DNA of 64,000 bases from Pseudothermotoga thermarum DSM 5069 (GCF_000217815.1 NC_015707.1:1786014-1850013), one strand, 5' to 3'; numbered from the stretch's first letter, positions 8,206 to 17,416 are shown. Translations and numbers: made by a program. The notes: a model not told the origin generated them from the sequence alone.

Positions 8206-8980
8206 TCACACAGTCGTAGGCTTTCAAAATTTTCGAACACATTTGACTGCATTTGGCTTCCAGATCCAAACCTTCCAGAAGTTGGTTGTAATCAACCGTG
8301 AAAATCGTTAGAATTGGAGAATTTCCAAACCTTTTCACGTTTCCTTGATAAGCTTGACCGTACATCGGTCGGTAAACTCTTGCTATTTCAGCCAGCAAAG
8401 AAGCGTGGTCCAAAGGAGCACTTTTTGGAATTGTAATCACGCACGTGGCAAAGTCATCGAAAAGATGGATTTGGGCGAAATCGACCTTTTTTCCATTCCA
8501 ACGTCGAAATTTTTCGTACAATTCTTCGTTGATTTTGCTGGCAAAGGTGAAAAAAGAAAGAGAGTGGATCTTTTCCTTGAAGATTTCTTTTTCCAAAAAT
8601 TCATCTTCTCCGACAACGGCAATTGCTTTGCTTTGAAAAGGTAGTTTGATCACGGCACTTTTTTGAAACTGAGGCTGTTGGTCGAAAAGTTTTGAAAATA
8701 TTTCAGAAAGCAGGAAATCAACGTTTGATGTGCTGTACAAAGAAAGGTTTTTCTCAAAAGGATTCGACAAAGAGATTCCTAAAATTTTTCTACCGTAGAT
8801 GTCAATCAACGAAAAGACGGAAAAATGATTCTCTTTCCAAACAGCTGAAAGTACGGCATGCCTGTGAAATTGATCCAATCTTTCTTTGTGCTTTTGAAAC
8901 ATTTCAAAGGGTTGCGAAGTTTCAATTCTTTCTAAGTATGAAGCCAAAATTTGTGTTACACTTTCAGGACCAAGTTTGAT
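8186..8980 (-). CDS. unknown protein of the MoxR/VWA operon
   Basis: About 265 residues, not recognised. It is soluble-looking, without signal peptide or membrane helices, has an amphipathic N-terminal helix rich in Glu/Gln/His, then alternating strands (HFSVFSLIDIYGRKILGISL) and a C-terminal ATCVITIPKSAPLDHASLL segment. The GTG start lies at 8983-8981, overlapping the stop of the VWA gene as GTGA, so it is the third gene of the operon and probably acts with that pair. Its 3' end overlaps the clamp-like gene by 20 bases, convergently. No function is proposed. Confidence 0.6.
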   Translation of the reverse strand: MKLGPESVTQILASYLERIETSQPFEMFQKHKERLDQFHRHAVLSAVWKENHFSVFSLIDIYGRKILGISLSNPFEKNLSLYSTSNVDFLLSEIFSKLFDQQPQFQKSAVIKLPFQSKAIAVVGEDEFLEKEIFKEKIHSLSFFTFASKINEELYEKFRRWNGKKVDFAQIHLFDDFATCVITIPKSAPLDHASLLAEIARVYRPMYGQAYQGNVKRFGNSPILTIFTVDYNQLLEGLDLEAKCSQMCSKILKAYDCVISLLKT

Positions 8981-10152
8981 CACTTGAGAATCACCACGCT
9001 CGATCGTCCATAAACTTTGCGCGCCTGTTCTGCGAATTCTTCGTTGTAATAACTTGATAAAACAAAAAGAACCCTTCTTTTCACAACAGGAAGATCGGTG
9101 AACCCGTCTGTGAAGATAATCAAACCTTCTGGGTGGTACTTTTCTTGAAGGTAATCAACGGCTGGTTGAAGATCTGTTTCGCCTCCACCGATTATTTCCA
9201 TCTTTCTCCAAGCTCCTTTTGTATACCTCATCTCAAGGTTAACGGCTCTATCTACCTGAACCAGTACCAAGTTTGTGTCCACGTACTTTGAAAGACTTTC
9301 TATTTCGGAAAAGAACTGATCGAGTTCTTCGTCTATTATGCTCCCGCTTGTATCGACGATTATCGCAAGTTTTGCCATGTGCGATATCTTCCAGCCAGGT
9401 TGATTTTCATACCTTCTGTTGGGTTTAAGTGGTGTTGTGTGTCTTTCACCGTATTCCGAAAGCCCTGCAAATCTTCTGATCATATCCTTCCAATTGAGAA
9501 CTGGTCTGAAAATGGCAAGTTCAACTTGTCTTTTGATTCCACTTGGCAGCTTTTCACCGTAAAGGTTGAAAGCTTTCGCAAGATCGCTTTGTGTGAGCTC
9601 CAAAACCATATCGATGTTTTGAATTTTTTGAAGTGAATCGTGGCTGTCCGTTGACTTTTCACGAAGCTGTGCAACCAGAGTTACATCGAATCTTCCAAGT
9701 TCTTCCATTTTCTTCATTATCCATTTGTAGTATTCTTCGGCGCTCTCATCGGGCATCCAATCGGGTGGCAGAACGAACAGCCTTTCGTTATCGACACCGT
9801 GTCCTTCTTCAATCAGAAGGTTCAAAGGTATACCAAAGGCTGCAAGTTCTGGTATGTACTGGTTGATAGCCGCATCCATCGCAAGATCCCAGATCATTTT
9901 TTCCCTTTTGTTTTTGGGCTTTATCAAAAAATGAAGGTTTATAAGGTGCATCAAATGGTGCAAAATCAAAGCCTGTACAAAATTAACGTCAGTTTTTTCA
10001 ACCCATTCTGGGTTGTAAAGCAAGGTCCAACGATTTTGGGAAAAACTCAGTTCGATCGTTCTAACTTCGGTACTTGGTACTTTTGAAATGTTGAGCAGGA
10101 TGTAAAGGTAAAAGGGTGATCTTTTCCCAAGTAATAAAATGGCCTTCTCTAT
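8980..10152 (-). CDS. DUF2201-type protein: metallopeptidase-like domain plus VWA domain
   Basis: The C-terminal half is a von Willebrand A domain with an intact MIDAS: VDTSGSI, the Thr of GGGETDL and FTDGFTD. The N-terminal half matches the DUF2201 peptidase-like domain, but the usual HExxH reads HHLMH, so the catalytic Glu is missing. The first TTG is at 10023, yet the frame stays open and homologous-looking upstream (IEKAILLLGKRSPFYLYILL), reaching ATA at 10152, nine bases after GGAGG. No ATG, GTG or TTG exists in that stretch. The true start is therefore probably AUA, or the sequence has an error. Partner of the MoxR ATPase just upstream. Confidence 0.75.
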   Translation of the reverse strand: MEKAILLLGKRSPFYLYILLNISKVPSTEVRTIELSFSQNRWTLLYNPEWVEKTDVNFVQALILHHLMHLINLHFLIKPKNKREKMIWDLAMDAAINQYIPELAAFGIPLNLLIEEGHGVDNERLFVLPPDWMPDESAEEYYKWIMKKMEELGRFDVTLVAQLREKSTDSHDSLQKIQNIDMVLELTQSDLAKAFNLYGEKLPSGIKRQVELAIFRPVLNWKDMIRRFAGLSEYGERHTTPLKPNRRYENQPGWKISHMAKLAIIVDTSGSIIDEELDQFFSEIESLSKYVDTNLVLVQVDRAVNLEMRYTKGAWRKMEIIGGGETDLQPAVDYLQEKYHPEGLIIFTDGFTDLPVVKRRVLFVLSSYYNEEFAEQARKVYGRSSVVILK

Positions 10153-10153
10153 G

Positions 10154-11218
10154 TTACATCTCCTCCAAAATGGATTTTATTTGACCAAAGGTGGCAAGTT
10201 TTTCGACAAGTGCATCGAAGAATTCAGAGTATTTTTCACCGTTCGTTGATCTATCCACGATGTACCTTAAAAGTGCGTAAAAAGAGTCTTTTGGAAGAAC
10301 GCTGGCAAGATCACAGATGTTTTTTGCCACGGTTGAAAGATGAGCCTTCAAAAGTTCAACTGTTTCATCGTCCATCTTCGAGAAATAGTCGATCAACCTC
10401 AAAGTTAGAGAGTTTGCCTCGTCAATGTTTTGTTTCAAAGCCTGCGATAATCCTTCGATCAAAACTTTCTGTGGTGTTGGAACGGTTTTTTCACCTGAAA
10501 ACTCCACAAAAGCCCTTGCTGCTTCTGGTCCTAAAATTCCAGCGGCAAGTGTATATCCATATTTCTTTTTCTCTTCATCGGTTAAGAGTTTCATAACATT
10601 GCTCAGTTTGTGCCAACTTCTTGGGCTTGGTCTAAGTTCTATCTTCAAAGACATCGAAGAGTGGGTATACAAAAATTCTGGAAATTGCTCTATGAAATCA
10701 CAAATCTCTTGAATTACGTTGTTTTCTTTTGCCCAAACTTTCCATTCTTCAGGGGATGGAGTAACATCCAGTATGAAAAACCTTGATATGAAGGCTGGGT
10801 CGGTTATCAGCTCGGCTTGGTCGTATTCGTCATCGGGGGGATTCATGGTTGCCATTATCCAAGTTCCTTCTGGTAAAACGTGGTTGTGAATTCTTTTGTC
10901 TATGACAAGCTGCATTATCGCATTTCTTATCGATCTGTGTGCTCTGTTTATTTCATCAAGCAAAATTATCGTTTTACCGTCCTCAGGCCACCAATCGGGT
11001 TTGAGAAAGACCGTTTTCTCATCTTGCCTTGAAGGAAGTCCTATTAAATCACCTGGTTCCATTTGTGACAATATCAAGATCACCAACTTTCTACCGGTTT
11101 CTGCAGCTATTTGTCTTGCTATATCAGTTTTCCCAACCCCAAAGTGTCCAACCAAAAGGGGAACTTCCCCTGCTTCCATGATCTTTTTGCTTAAAAATTT
11201 TGCTTCGTTAACTGTCAA
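10154..11218 (-). CDS. MoxR-type AAA+ ATPase
   Basis: 354 residues. Visible elements are the P loop GHFGVGKTD, Walker B ILLDEINR, the sensor region IMATMNPP and the arginine-finger segment DPAFISRF. MoxR ATPases remodel or mature protein complexes together with a VWA-domain partner, which is the next gene. An in-frame TTG at 11245 falls inside the -10 box, so TTG at 11218, eight bases after GGAGG, is taken as the start. The operon is MoxR, VWA, then an unknown protein; the substrate complex is not evident. Confidence 0.88.
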   Translation of the reverse strand: MTVNEAKFLSKKIMEAGEVPLLVGHFGVGKTDIARQIAAETGRKLVILILSQMEPGDLIGLPSRQDEKTVFLKPDWWPEDGKTIILLDEINRAHRSIRNAIMQLVIDKRIHNHVLPEGTWIMATMNPPDDEYDQAELITDPAFISRFFILDVTPSPEEWKVWAKENNVIQEICDFIEQFPEFLYTHSSMSLKIELRPSPRSWHKLSNVMKLLTDEEKKKYGYTLAAGILGPEAARAFVEFSGEKTVPTPQKVLIEGLSQALKQNIDEANSLTLRLIDYFSKMDDETVELLKAHLSTVAKNICDLASVLPKDSFYALLRYIVDRSTNGEKYSEFFDALVEKLATFGQIKSILEEM

Positions 11219-11236
11219 ACCGATCGCCTCCGAAAA

Positions 11237-11269
11237 ATTATACAACGTGTGAAGAAGATTGTGTATAAT
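11237..11269. promoter_or_regulatory. divergent -10 boxes for the MoxR operon and rlmN
   Basis: TATAAT occurs on the minus strand at 11242-11237 (MoxR operon) and on the plus strand at 11264-11269 (rlmN). The two elements face away within 33 bases, so the promoters share upstream DNA and RNA polymerase binding may be mutually exclusive. Good -35 boxes are not obvious. Confidence 0.5.
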
Positions 11270-11288
11270 ATCTTATTGAGGTGATTTT

Positions 11289-12320
11289 TTGAACATTTTG
11301 GGATTTAGCTATGAAGAGTTCGTTGAAGAAATTGTGAAACTTGGGCTTGAAAGGTACAGGGCCGACCAGGTGCTGGACTGGGTTTATCAAAAGCTTGTCT
11401 TTTCTTTCGATCAAATGACAAACCTTTCCAAGGAGCACCGTCGGCTTTTGCCTCAACATTTCTCGATTGACTTACCAAAAGTTGTTGAGAAAAAGGTTTC
11501 AAAGTTCGATAAAACCACAAAGTATCTGTTCGAATTGAAGGATGGTAACACGATAGAATCGGTTCTGCTTTTCCACGAAGGTTACGCGACGGCGTGTATA
11601 TCCACCCAAGTCGGTTGTCCTATTCGCTGTTCATTTTGCGCGACTGGTCAAAGCGGCTTTGTCAGAAACCTCGAGGTGGACGAAATCGTCTCGCAGATTC
11701 TGGCAATAGAAGCCGATAGCAGGCAGAAAATACGCAACGTTGTGTACATGGGTATGGGCGAACCTTTGCTGAACTACGACAACGTGGTGAAAAGCGTTAG
11801 AATCCTAAATCACAAGAAGATGAAAAACATCGGTATAAGGAGGATAACCATAAGCACCGTTGGCATACCGGAAAAGATCATCAAGCTTGGGCAAGAAGGA
11901 CTGGACATCAATCTTGCTATTTCGCTTCATGCTTCAAGCAACGAAAAAAGAATGCAGATAATACCGCTTGCAAGCAAGTATGCCATCGAGGAAATTTTGG
12001 ATGCCGCAAAACAATTTCAACAAAACACTGATAGAAGGGTAACCATAGAGTACATATTGATAAAAGAGTTCAACGACTACGACGAAGATGCACGAAGATT
12101 GGCGAAGATTTTGAAGGAGATGAAGATGAAAGTTTTTGTGAATTTGATACCAGTCAATCCAGCTTTGCCCGGTCTTGAAAGGCCTTCCATTTGGAAGATA
12201 AACAGGTTCAAAGAAATATTAGTTGAATCCGGTATAGAAGCGGAAGTAAGACGCGAGAAAGGAGTTGACATAGAAGCAGCATGCGGTCAACTAAGACTAA
12301 GGGCTTTGCAAAAACGCTGA
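11289..12320 (+). CDS. rlmN: 23S rRNA (A2503-C2)/tRNA (A37-C2) methyltransferase
   Basis: Radical SAM enzyme that methylates C2 of adenine 2503 in 23S rRNA and of A37 in tRNAs. The 343 residues contain the cluster motif CPIRCSFC (Cys110, 114, 117), MGMGEPLLNYDNV, and the C-terminal cysteine of AACGQLR (Cys332) that forms the covalent intermediate. TTG start with GAGGTGAT upstream. The last 40 bases overlap the next gene. It heads the block rlmN, PASTA protein, rsgA, rpe. Confidence 0.95.
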   Translation: MNILGFSYEEFVEEIVKLGLERYRADQVLDWVYQKLVFSFDQMTNLSKEHRRLLPQHFSIDLPKVVEKKVSKFDKTTKYLFELKDGNTIESVLLFHEGYATACISTQVGCPIRCSFCATGQSGFVRNLEVDEIVSQILAIEADSRQKIRNVVYMGMGEPLLNYDNVVKSVRILNHKKMKNIGIRRITISTVGIPEKIIKLGQEGLDINLAISLHASSNEKRMQIIPLASKYAIEEILDAAKQFQQNTDRRVTIEYILIKEFNDYDEDARRLAKILKEMKMKVFVNLIPVNPALPGLERPSIWKINRFKEILVESGIEAEVRREKGVDIEAACGQLRLRALQKR

Positions 12321-12790
12321 AGTCCTTTTTTGTTTTCCTTTTTTATTTTTTGATCGGCACAGCGGTCGGAGCTCTTTTGTTTTTGGCTTATTTTTTGATT
12401 AAACCTCAAGAAGTAAAGGTTCCAGATGTCAAAGGTCTGAGTTTGGAAGAAGCTTCTTTGATCATCAAAAAAGCAGGTTTGAAGGTTGGGCAAGTTCAAG
12501 GCACAGGTTTTGTCGATCGCACCTATCCTTACGCTGGTGATGTGGTGAGAAAAGGTCGTGAAATAACTTTGTTTTTAAGTGATCCTTTTGAATTGGCTGT
12601 ACCAAATTTGGTTGGAGCTCCAAAAGAAACCGCTGAAAAAATACTTCTGGCAATGGGATTTAAAGTTAGGATCGTTCAATTGCCCTACAAGGGAACTGAT
12701 GGGAGAGTCCTAGGGGTTTATCCACCTCCAGGTAGCAAGTTGAAGGAAGGCGGCGAGGTATCTTTGCTGGTGGATGTTGGGGAACCGTAA
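12281..12790 (+). CDS. membrane-anchored PASTA-domain protein
   Basis: 169 residues: a short basic cytoplasmic tail, one membrane helix (about residues 17-40, FVFLFYFLIGTAVGALLFL), then two PASTA repeats (KVPDVKGLSLEEASLIIKKA and AVPNLVGAPKETAEKILLAM, each about 65 residues). PASTA domains bind peptidoglycan stem or muropeptide ligands. No kinase or transpeptidase domain is present. It starts inside rlmN and is followed by rsgA and rpe, the slot that holds the prpC-prkC phosphatase and PASTA kinase in Firmicutes. It may be a kinase-less cell-wall sensor or anchor. Confidence 0.85.
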   Translation: MRSTKTKGFAKTLKSFFVFLFYFLIGTAVGALLFLAYFLIKPQEVKVPDVKGLSLEEASLIIKKAGLKVGQVQGTGFVDRTYPYAGDVVRKGREITLFLSDPFELAVPNLVGAPKETAEKILLAMGFKVRIVQLPYKGTDGRVLGVYPPPGSKLKEGGEVSLLVDVGEP

Positions 12791-12799
12791 AGGAGGGAT

Positions 12800-13687
12800 G
12801 TGCGACTGAGAAGAAGAAGAGGGATAGTTGTCAAATTCATGTCGAACGCAGCTATAGTTGAAGATCTTGAAACTAAAGAAAGAGTGCGATGCTATCTTCG
12901 CGGTAGATTCAGATTGCAGGATCTTAAACCTATCGTTGGAGACATAGTTGAATACACAAAGGTCCTTGATGGAGGAGTAATCGAATCTATTTTGAAGAGA
13001 AAAAACGAGCTTTTGAAGCCAAGAGTTGCAAACATAGATCAGGTCATTTGTGTTTGCACTTTGAAAAGACCTGAGGTACCGCTGCTTGTTGTAGACAAAC
13101 TGCTTGTTTTGGTTGAGCAAACAGGTTTGGATGCCGTGGTTGTTTTGAACAAGATAGACCTGTTAACTGAGGAAGATGAACCGAAAAAACAAGAGTTCAT
13201 AAAAGCATACGGTTCGATATATCCGTTGATATGCACAAGTGCAAAAACCGGTGAAGGTTTGGACAAGCTGAAGGAAGTTTTGAAAGACAAAGTCAGCGTT
13301 TTTGCCGGAGTATCAGGTGTTGGAAAAAGCACAATTTTGAACGCCATCTGTCCTGGTGTGAGTCTTAAAACCCAAGAGGTGTCAGAGAAAACAGAACGCG
13401 GTAGGCATACTACGACTTCTGCAGAGCTTATAACCTTCCCGTTTGGAGGACATGTTGTGGATACACCCGGTTTCTCCTTGATAGAAATAACCCACATAAG
13501 GCCAGAGGAACTTCAACTGTACTTTAGAGATTTTAGAGAATTGAGTGAAAAATGTTTGTTTACAGATTGTACTCACACTTCTGAACCTGGATGTAAGGTG
13601 AGAGAGGCTGTGGAAAAAGGAATCTTGGCTAGAAGCAGATACGAAAGTTACCTTGAGATGATGGAAGAGGTGAAAGGCAAATCATGA
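12800..13687 (+). CDS. rsgA: ribosome small subunit-dependent GTPase A
   Basis: Circularly permuted GTPase that checks late 30S subunit assembly. The order of motifs shows the permutation: NKIDLL (G4) near residue 115, CTSAKTGEG (G5), then the P loop GVSGVGKST near 172, and DTPGF (G3) near 220. An OB fold precedes and a zinc finger follows (CLFTDCTHTSEPGC). 295 residues is typical. GTG start with AGGAGGG upstream. It ends in an overlap with rpe. Confidence 0.95.
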   Translation: MRLRRRRGIVVKFMSNAAIVEDLETKERVRCYLRGRFRLQDLKPIVGDIVEYTKVLDGGVIESILKRKNELLKPRVANIDQVICVCTLKRPEVPLLVVDKLLVLVEQTGLDAVVVLNKIDLLTEEDEPKKQEFIKAYGSIYPLICTSAKTGEGLDKLKEVLKDKVSVFAGVSGVGKSTILNAICPGVSLKTQEVSEKTERGRHTTTSAELITFPFGGHVVDTPGFSLIEITHIRPEELQLYFRDFRELSEKCLFTDCTHTSEPGCKVREAVEKGILARSRYESYLEMMEEVKGKS

Positions 13688-14334
13688 TACAGATTTCTGC
13701 ATCCATCCTTGCTTGCGATTTATCAAGACTTGCTGAGGAAATAAAAAGGGTGGAACCTTTCATCGACATGGTTCATTTGGATGTTATGGATGGAGTTTTT
13801 GTGCCAAACATAACTTTTGGTTTGCCGTTGCTTGAGGCAGTGAGAAGGTGTACCAATTTGCCGGTCGATGCACATCTTATGATCATCGATGCAGATAAAT
13901 ACGTTGAAAGATTTGTCAAAGCTGGCGCTTCGATTGTAACGGTTCATTATGAAGCCTGCACGCACCTTCATCGAACAATTTATAAGATCAAAGAAAATGG
14001 TGCCAAAGCTTTTGTCGCGCTCAACCCTCACACACCAGTTGAGGTTCTTGTGGACATTCTGCAGGACATAGATGGTGTTTTGATAATGACGGTCAACCCC
14101 GGTTTTTCCGGACAGAAGTTCATAGAATCGAGCGTTAAAAAAATTGCCAGAATGAAAAGAATGATAGTCGAAAACAACCTTGACGTGAAAATAATGGTCG
14201 ACGGTGGTGTAAACGAAGAAACGGTGGAAAAAGTTGTTTGTGCTGGCGCTGAAATTTTGGTCATGGGTTATGGAATTTTCAGATCGGATGCGCGAGTTTT
14301 CAGAAAGAAATTGGAGGAAATAAAATGCTTTTGA
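13684..14334 (+). CDS. rpe: ribulose-phosphate 3-epimerase
   Basis: Interconverts ribulose 5-phosphate and xylulose 5-phosphate. TIM barrel of 216 residues with ASILACD at the start, the metal-site HLDVMDGVFVPN segment, VDAHLMI, and the phosphate-binding VNPGFSGQKFI and VDGGVNEET loops. Overlaps rsgA by four bases and the next gene by ten, so the block is one transcription unit. Confidence 0.95.
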   Translation: MIQISASILACDLSRLAEEIKRVEPFIDMVHLDVMDGVFVPNITFGLPLLEAVRRCTNLPVDAHLMIIDADKYVERFVKAGASIVTVHYEACTHLHRTIYKIKENGAKAFVALNPHTPVEVLVDILQDIDGVLIMTVNPGFSGQKFIESSVKKIARMKRMIVENNLDVKIMVDGGVNEETVEKVVCAGAEILVMGYGIFRSDARVFRKKLEEIKCF

Positions 14335-14909
14335 TTGCAACCAGGAACAAACATAAGTTTGAAGAAATAAAGAGGTTTGTTCCAGATGGTATTCAAGTTG
14401 TATCCCTCGCGGATCTGGGAATTAATTTGGAAGTCGAGGAAGACGGGGAAAGTTTTGTGCAAAATTCCATCAAAAAAGCTGTTTTTTATGGAAACATGAC
14501 AAAGATGAAAGTTATCGCCGATGATTCTGGGTTGGTGATAGATGCACTCAATGGTTTTCCAGGCGTTCATTCGGCTCGTTTCATGAAAGATTACGATTAT
14601 AAAGAAAAAATGATGGTTATATTGAAAATGATGGAAAAAAAAGAAGAAAGATTCGCCAGGTTCGTTTGTGCAGCAACATATTACGATCCTGTGGGAAACA
14701 TTATCATCTGCTGCGAAGAGAAAGTTGAAGGAACGTTGGCTTACGAGATAAGAGGCTCTGAAGGTTTTGGTTATGATCCAATTTTTATTCCAAACGGTTA
14801 CGATAAAACTTTTGGAGAAATGGGGGAAGAAAAGCACAAAATTAGTCATAGGTACAAAGCTTTTACAAAACTTTTCTCGCTGTTACGTGCTATAATTTTT
14901 GACAAGTAA
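14325..14909 (+). CDS. rdgB: XTP/dITP diphosphatase (RdgB/HAM1)
   Basis: Removes deaminated purine nucleoside triphosphates. 194 residues, with LLIATRNKHKFEEI at the N terminus, DDSGLVIDALNGFPGVHSARF near residue 65 and GSEGFGYDPIFIP near 140, all family hallmarks. ATG at 14325 overlaps the end of rpe. leuS follows after 15 bases. Confidence 0.94.
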   Translation: MLLIATRNKHKFEEIKRFVPDGIQVVSLADLGINLEVEEDGESFVQNSIKKAVFYGNMTKMKVIADDSGLVIDALNGFPGVHSARFMKDYDYKEKMMVILKMMEKKEERFARFVCAATYYDPVGNIIICCEEKVEGTLAYEIRGSEGFGYDPIFIPNGYDKTFGEMGEEKHKISHRYKAFTKLFSLLRAIIFDK

Positions 14910-14924
14910 ACTGGAGGTGATCGT

Positions 14925-17372
14925 GTGCACAGGTATGAACCTGCTGAAATAGAACCAAAATGGCAAAGGTACTGGGAAGAAAAAGGATTTTTTAAAACTC
15001 CCCAATATTCTGAAAAGCCAAAATATTACATGCTTGTGATGTTCCCATACCCCTCTGGAACTTTGCATGTCGGACATGTTAAGAACTATGTTATAGGAGA
15101 TGCCGTTGCAAGGTACAAGAGGATGAGAGGTTACAACGTTCTACATCCCTTTGGTTACGACGCCTTTGGCTTGCCAGCCGAAAACGCGGCGATAGAAAAG
15201 AAGATTCATCCGCGCGATTGGACGATGGCAAACATCAACACGATTAGAAGACAAATAAAAAGACTTGGAATAAGCTACGATTGGGACAGGGAAATAATCA
15301 CATGCAACGAGGATTATTACAAGTGGACCCAGTGGATTTTCCTAAAACTCTATGAAGCAGGATTGGCTTACAAGAAAATGGCACCTGTTAACTGGTGTCC
15401 AAAATGCATGACTTCTTTGGCAAACGAACAGGTTAAAGATGGGGCATGTGAAAGATGTGGAACACCTGTGACAGTTAGACACCTTGAACAATGGTTCTTC
15501 AAAATAACCAACTATGCTGAAAGACTTTTGAAAGATTTGGACAAACTCACAGGTTGGCCTGAACATGTCAAAACTATGCAGAGAAACTGGATTGGACAAA
15601 GTGAAGGCGCAAAGGTTGCTTTCAAAGTTGATGGTTTAGATCTTGAAATAGAGGTGTTCACCACAAGGCCTGACACAATATGGGGAGTAACGTTCATGGC
15701 TTTGGCACCAGAATCACCTTTGGTTGAGAAAATAATCTTGCCAGAGCTTCGCGAAGAACTTGACAAATTTTTAGTGAGAATAATGTCTCAAGACAGGTTT
15801 AAAAGAGGTGCAGTAGAAGCTGAAAAGGAAGGATTTTTCACAGGAAGGTATGCTATCAATCCTGTTAACGGTGAAAAGGTTCCAATATACGTTGCAAACT
15901 ACGTTTTGATGGAATACGGTACTGGTGCGGTCATGGGAGTTCCTGCACATGATCAAAGGGATTATGACTTTGCCAAAAAGTACGGCATACCAATCAGGCA
16001 GGTTATCAAACCAGCGCATGAGATTTCTTTGGACAAAGCTTACGATGGGCCAGGGGTTATGATAAACAGCGGAGAGTTGACTGGAACAGTTGTACCAGAT
16101 GAAATGGAAAAAGTTTTCAGATGGCTTGAAGAAAAAGGAATAGGAAAGAAAACCGTTCAGTACAAGCTGAGGGACTGGTTGATTTCAAGGCAGCGTTATT
16201 GGGGTGCACCGATACCGATAGTTTACTGTGAAAAGTGCGGGATGGTTCCAGTTCCGGAAAAAGATTTACCCGTCAGATTGCCTTACAACGTGGAATTCCT
16301 TCCAACAGGTCAGTCTCCGTTGATGCTGAGCGAGGAATTCAAAAGCACCACCTGTCCGAAGTGTGGAGGACCAGCCCTTCGAGATGCTGATACAATGGAC
16401 ACTTTTGTTGACTCTTCTTGGTACTTTTTAAGGTACGTCAATCCAAAATTGGAAGATAAGCCGTTCTTGAAAGAAGATGTTGATTATTGGCTACCTGTTG
16501 ATCAATACGTTGGAGGAGTTGAACATGCGATATTACACTTGCTTTATTCGCGCTTTATAACGAAAGTCCTTTACGATCTTGGTTACATAAGCTTCGATGA
16601 GCCGTTCACAAACCTTTTCACTCAAGGCATGATATACAAAGATGGTTTCAAGATGTCTAAGAGCAAGGGCAACGTGGTCTCTCCAGATGAGATGATCGAA
16701 AAGTACGGTGCAGACACCTTAAGGCTTTACATACTCTTCATGGGACCACCTGAAAAGGATGCAGAGTGGAGCGATGCGGGAATTGAAGGAGTTTATAGAT
16801 TCATAAAAAGATCTTGGAACGTGATAAGCGAGATAATTTCCTTGGAAGAAACTGGCACCCAGGAATACTCTGAGCGAGAAAAACAACTTCTTAGAAAGCT
16901 TCACAGCATGCTCAAAAAGATCACAGAAGACATGGAAGGTGGCTTCAAGTTCAACACAGCCATCAGTGGATTGATGGAACTGATCAACGCTATTTCCGAT
17001 TATATGAGCGAAGTTCCAAGAGAAAAGTGGAACACAAAACTTTTGAAAGAATGCGCCGAAAAGTTCTTGCTGATGATTTCACCGTTTGCTCCACACTTTG
17101 CAGAAGAGTTGTGGCACATGATGGGTAAAAAAGAATCGATCATGCTTGAAAACTGGCCACAGTACGACGAAAACGCCTTAAAAGTTGAGGAAATAGAAAT
17201 AGCTGTGCAGGTGAATGGCAAAGTTAGAGACAAAATAAAGGTTCCAGCCAATGCCGATGAAGAACTTGTTAAACAGCTAGCGCTCAGCAGTGAAAGGGTT
17301 AGAAAATTTTTGAACGGTGAACCAAAGAAAATCGTGTACGTCAAAGGAAGATTGTTAAGTATCACTTGTTGA
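14925..17372 (+). CDS. leuS: leucyl-tRNA synthetase
   Basis: Class I aminoacyl-tRNA synthetase, 815 residues. The HIGH-type motif is in PYPSGTLHVGHVKNY (about 45-60); the editing domain carries TTRPDTIWG; the catalytic WYFLRY segment and the KMSKS motif (GFKMSKSKGN) follow; the anticodon-binding domain and C-terminal VQVNGKVRDKI close the protein. GTG start with GGAGGTGAT upstream. It ends just before a strong terminator and is the last intact gene before the decayed ABC locus. Confidence 0.97.
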   Translation: MHRYEPAEIEPKWQRYWEEKGFFKTPQYSEKPKYYMLVMFPYPSGTLHVGHVKNYVIGDAVARYKRMRGYNVLHPFGYDAFGLPAENAAIEKKIHPRDWTMANINTIRRQIKRLGISYDWDREIITCNEDYYKWTQWIFLKLYEAGLAYKKMAPVNWCPKCMTSLANEQVKDGACERCGTPVTVRHLEQWFFKITNYAERLLKDLDKLTGWPEHVKTMQRNWIGQSEGAKVAFKVDGLDLEIEVFTTRPDTIWGVTFMALAPESPLVEKIILPELREELDKFLVRIMSQDRFKRGAVEAEKEGFFTGRYAINPVNGEKVPIYVANYVLMEYGTGAVMGVPAHDQRDYDFAKKYGIPIRQVIKPAHEISLDKAYDGPGVMINSGELTGTVVPDEMEKVFRWLEEKGIGKKTVQYKLRDWLISRQRYWGAPIPIVYCEKCGMVPVPEKDLPVRLPYNVEFLPTGQSPLMLSEEFKSTTCPKCGGPALRDADTMDTFVDSSWYFLRYVNPKLEDKPFLKEDVDYWLPVDQYVGGVEHAILHLLYSRFITKVLYDLGYISFDEPFTNLFTQGMIYKDGFKMSKSKGNVVSPDEMIEKYGADTLRLYILFMGPPEKDAEWSDAGIEGVYRFIKRSWNVISEIISLEETGTQEYSEREKQLLRKLHSMLKKITEDMEGGFKFNTAISGLMELINAISDYMSEVPREKWNTKLLKECAEKFLLMISPFAPHFAEELWHMMGKKESIMLENWPQYDENALKVEEIEIAVQVNGKVRDKIKVPANADEELVKQLALSSERVRKFLNGEPKKIVYVKGRLLSITC

Positions 17373-17392
17373 TGATAAGTTTGAAAACCTCG

Positions 17393-17416
17393 ACCGGCTC
17401 GCAAGAGCCGGTTTTT
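17393..17416 (+). terminator. rho-independent terminator of leuS
   Basis: Eight-base stem ACCGGCTC / GAGCCGGT with a GCAA loop followed by TTTTTT, twenty bases after the leuS stop. Confidence 0.85.

Noticed and set aside
13723-14849. Long antisense frames opposite rpe and rdgB
   Set aside because: Rich in His, Phe, Asn and Ser with no ribosome binding site or family motif; shadows of the real genes.
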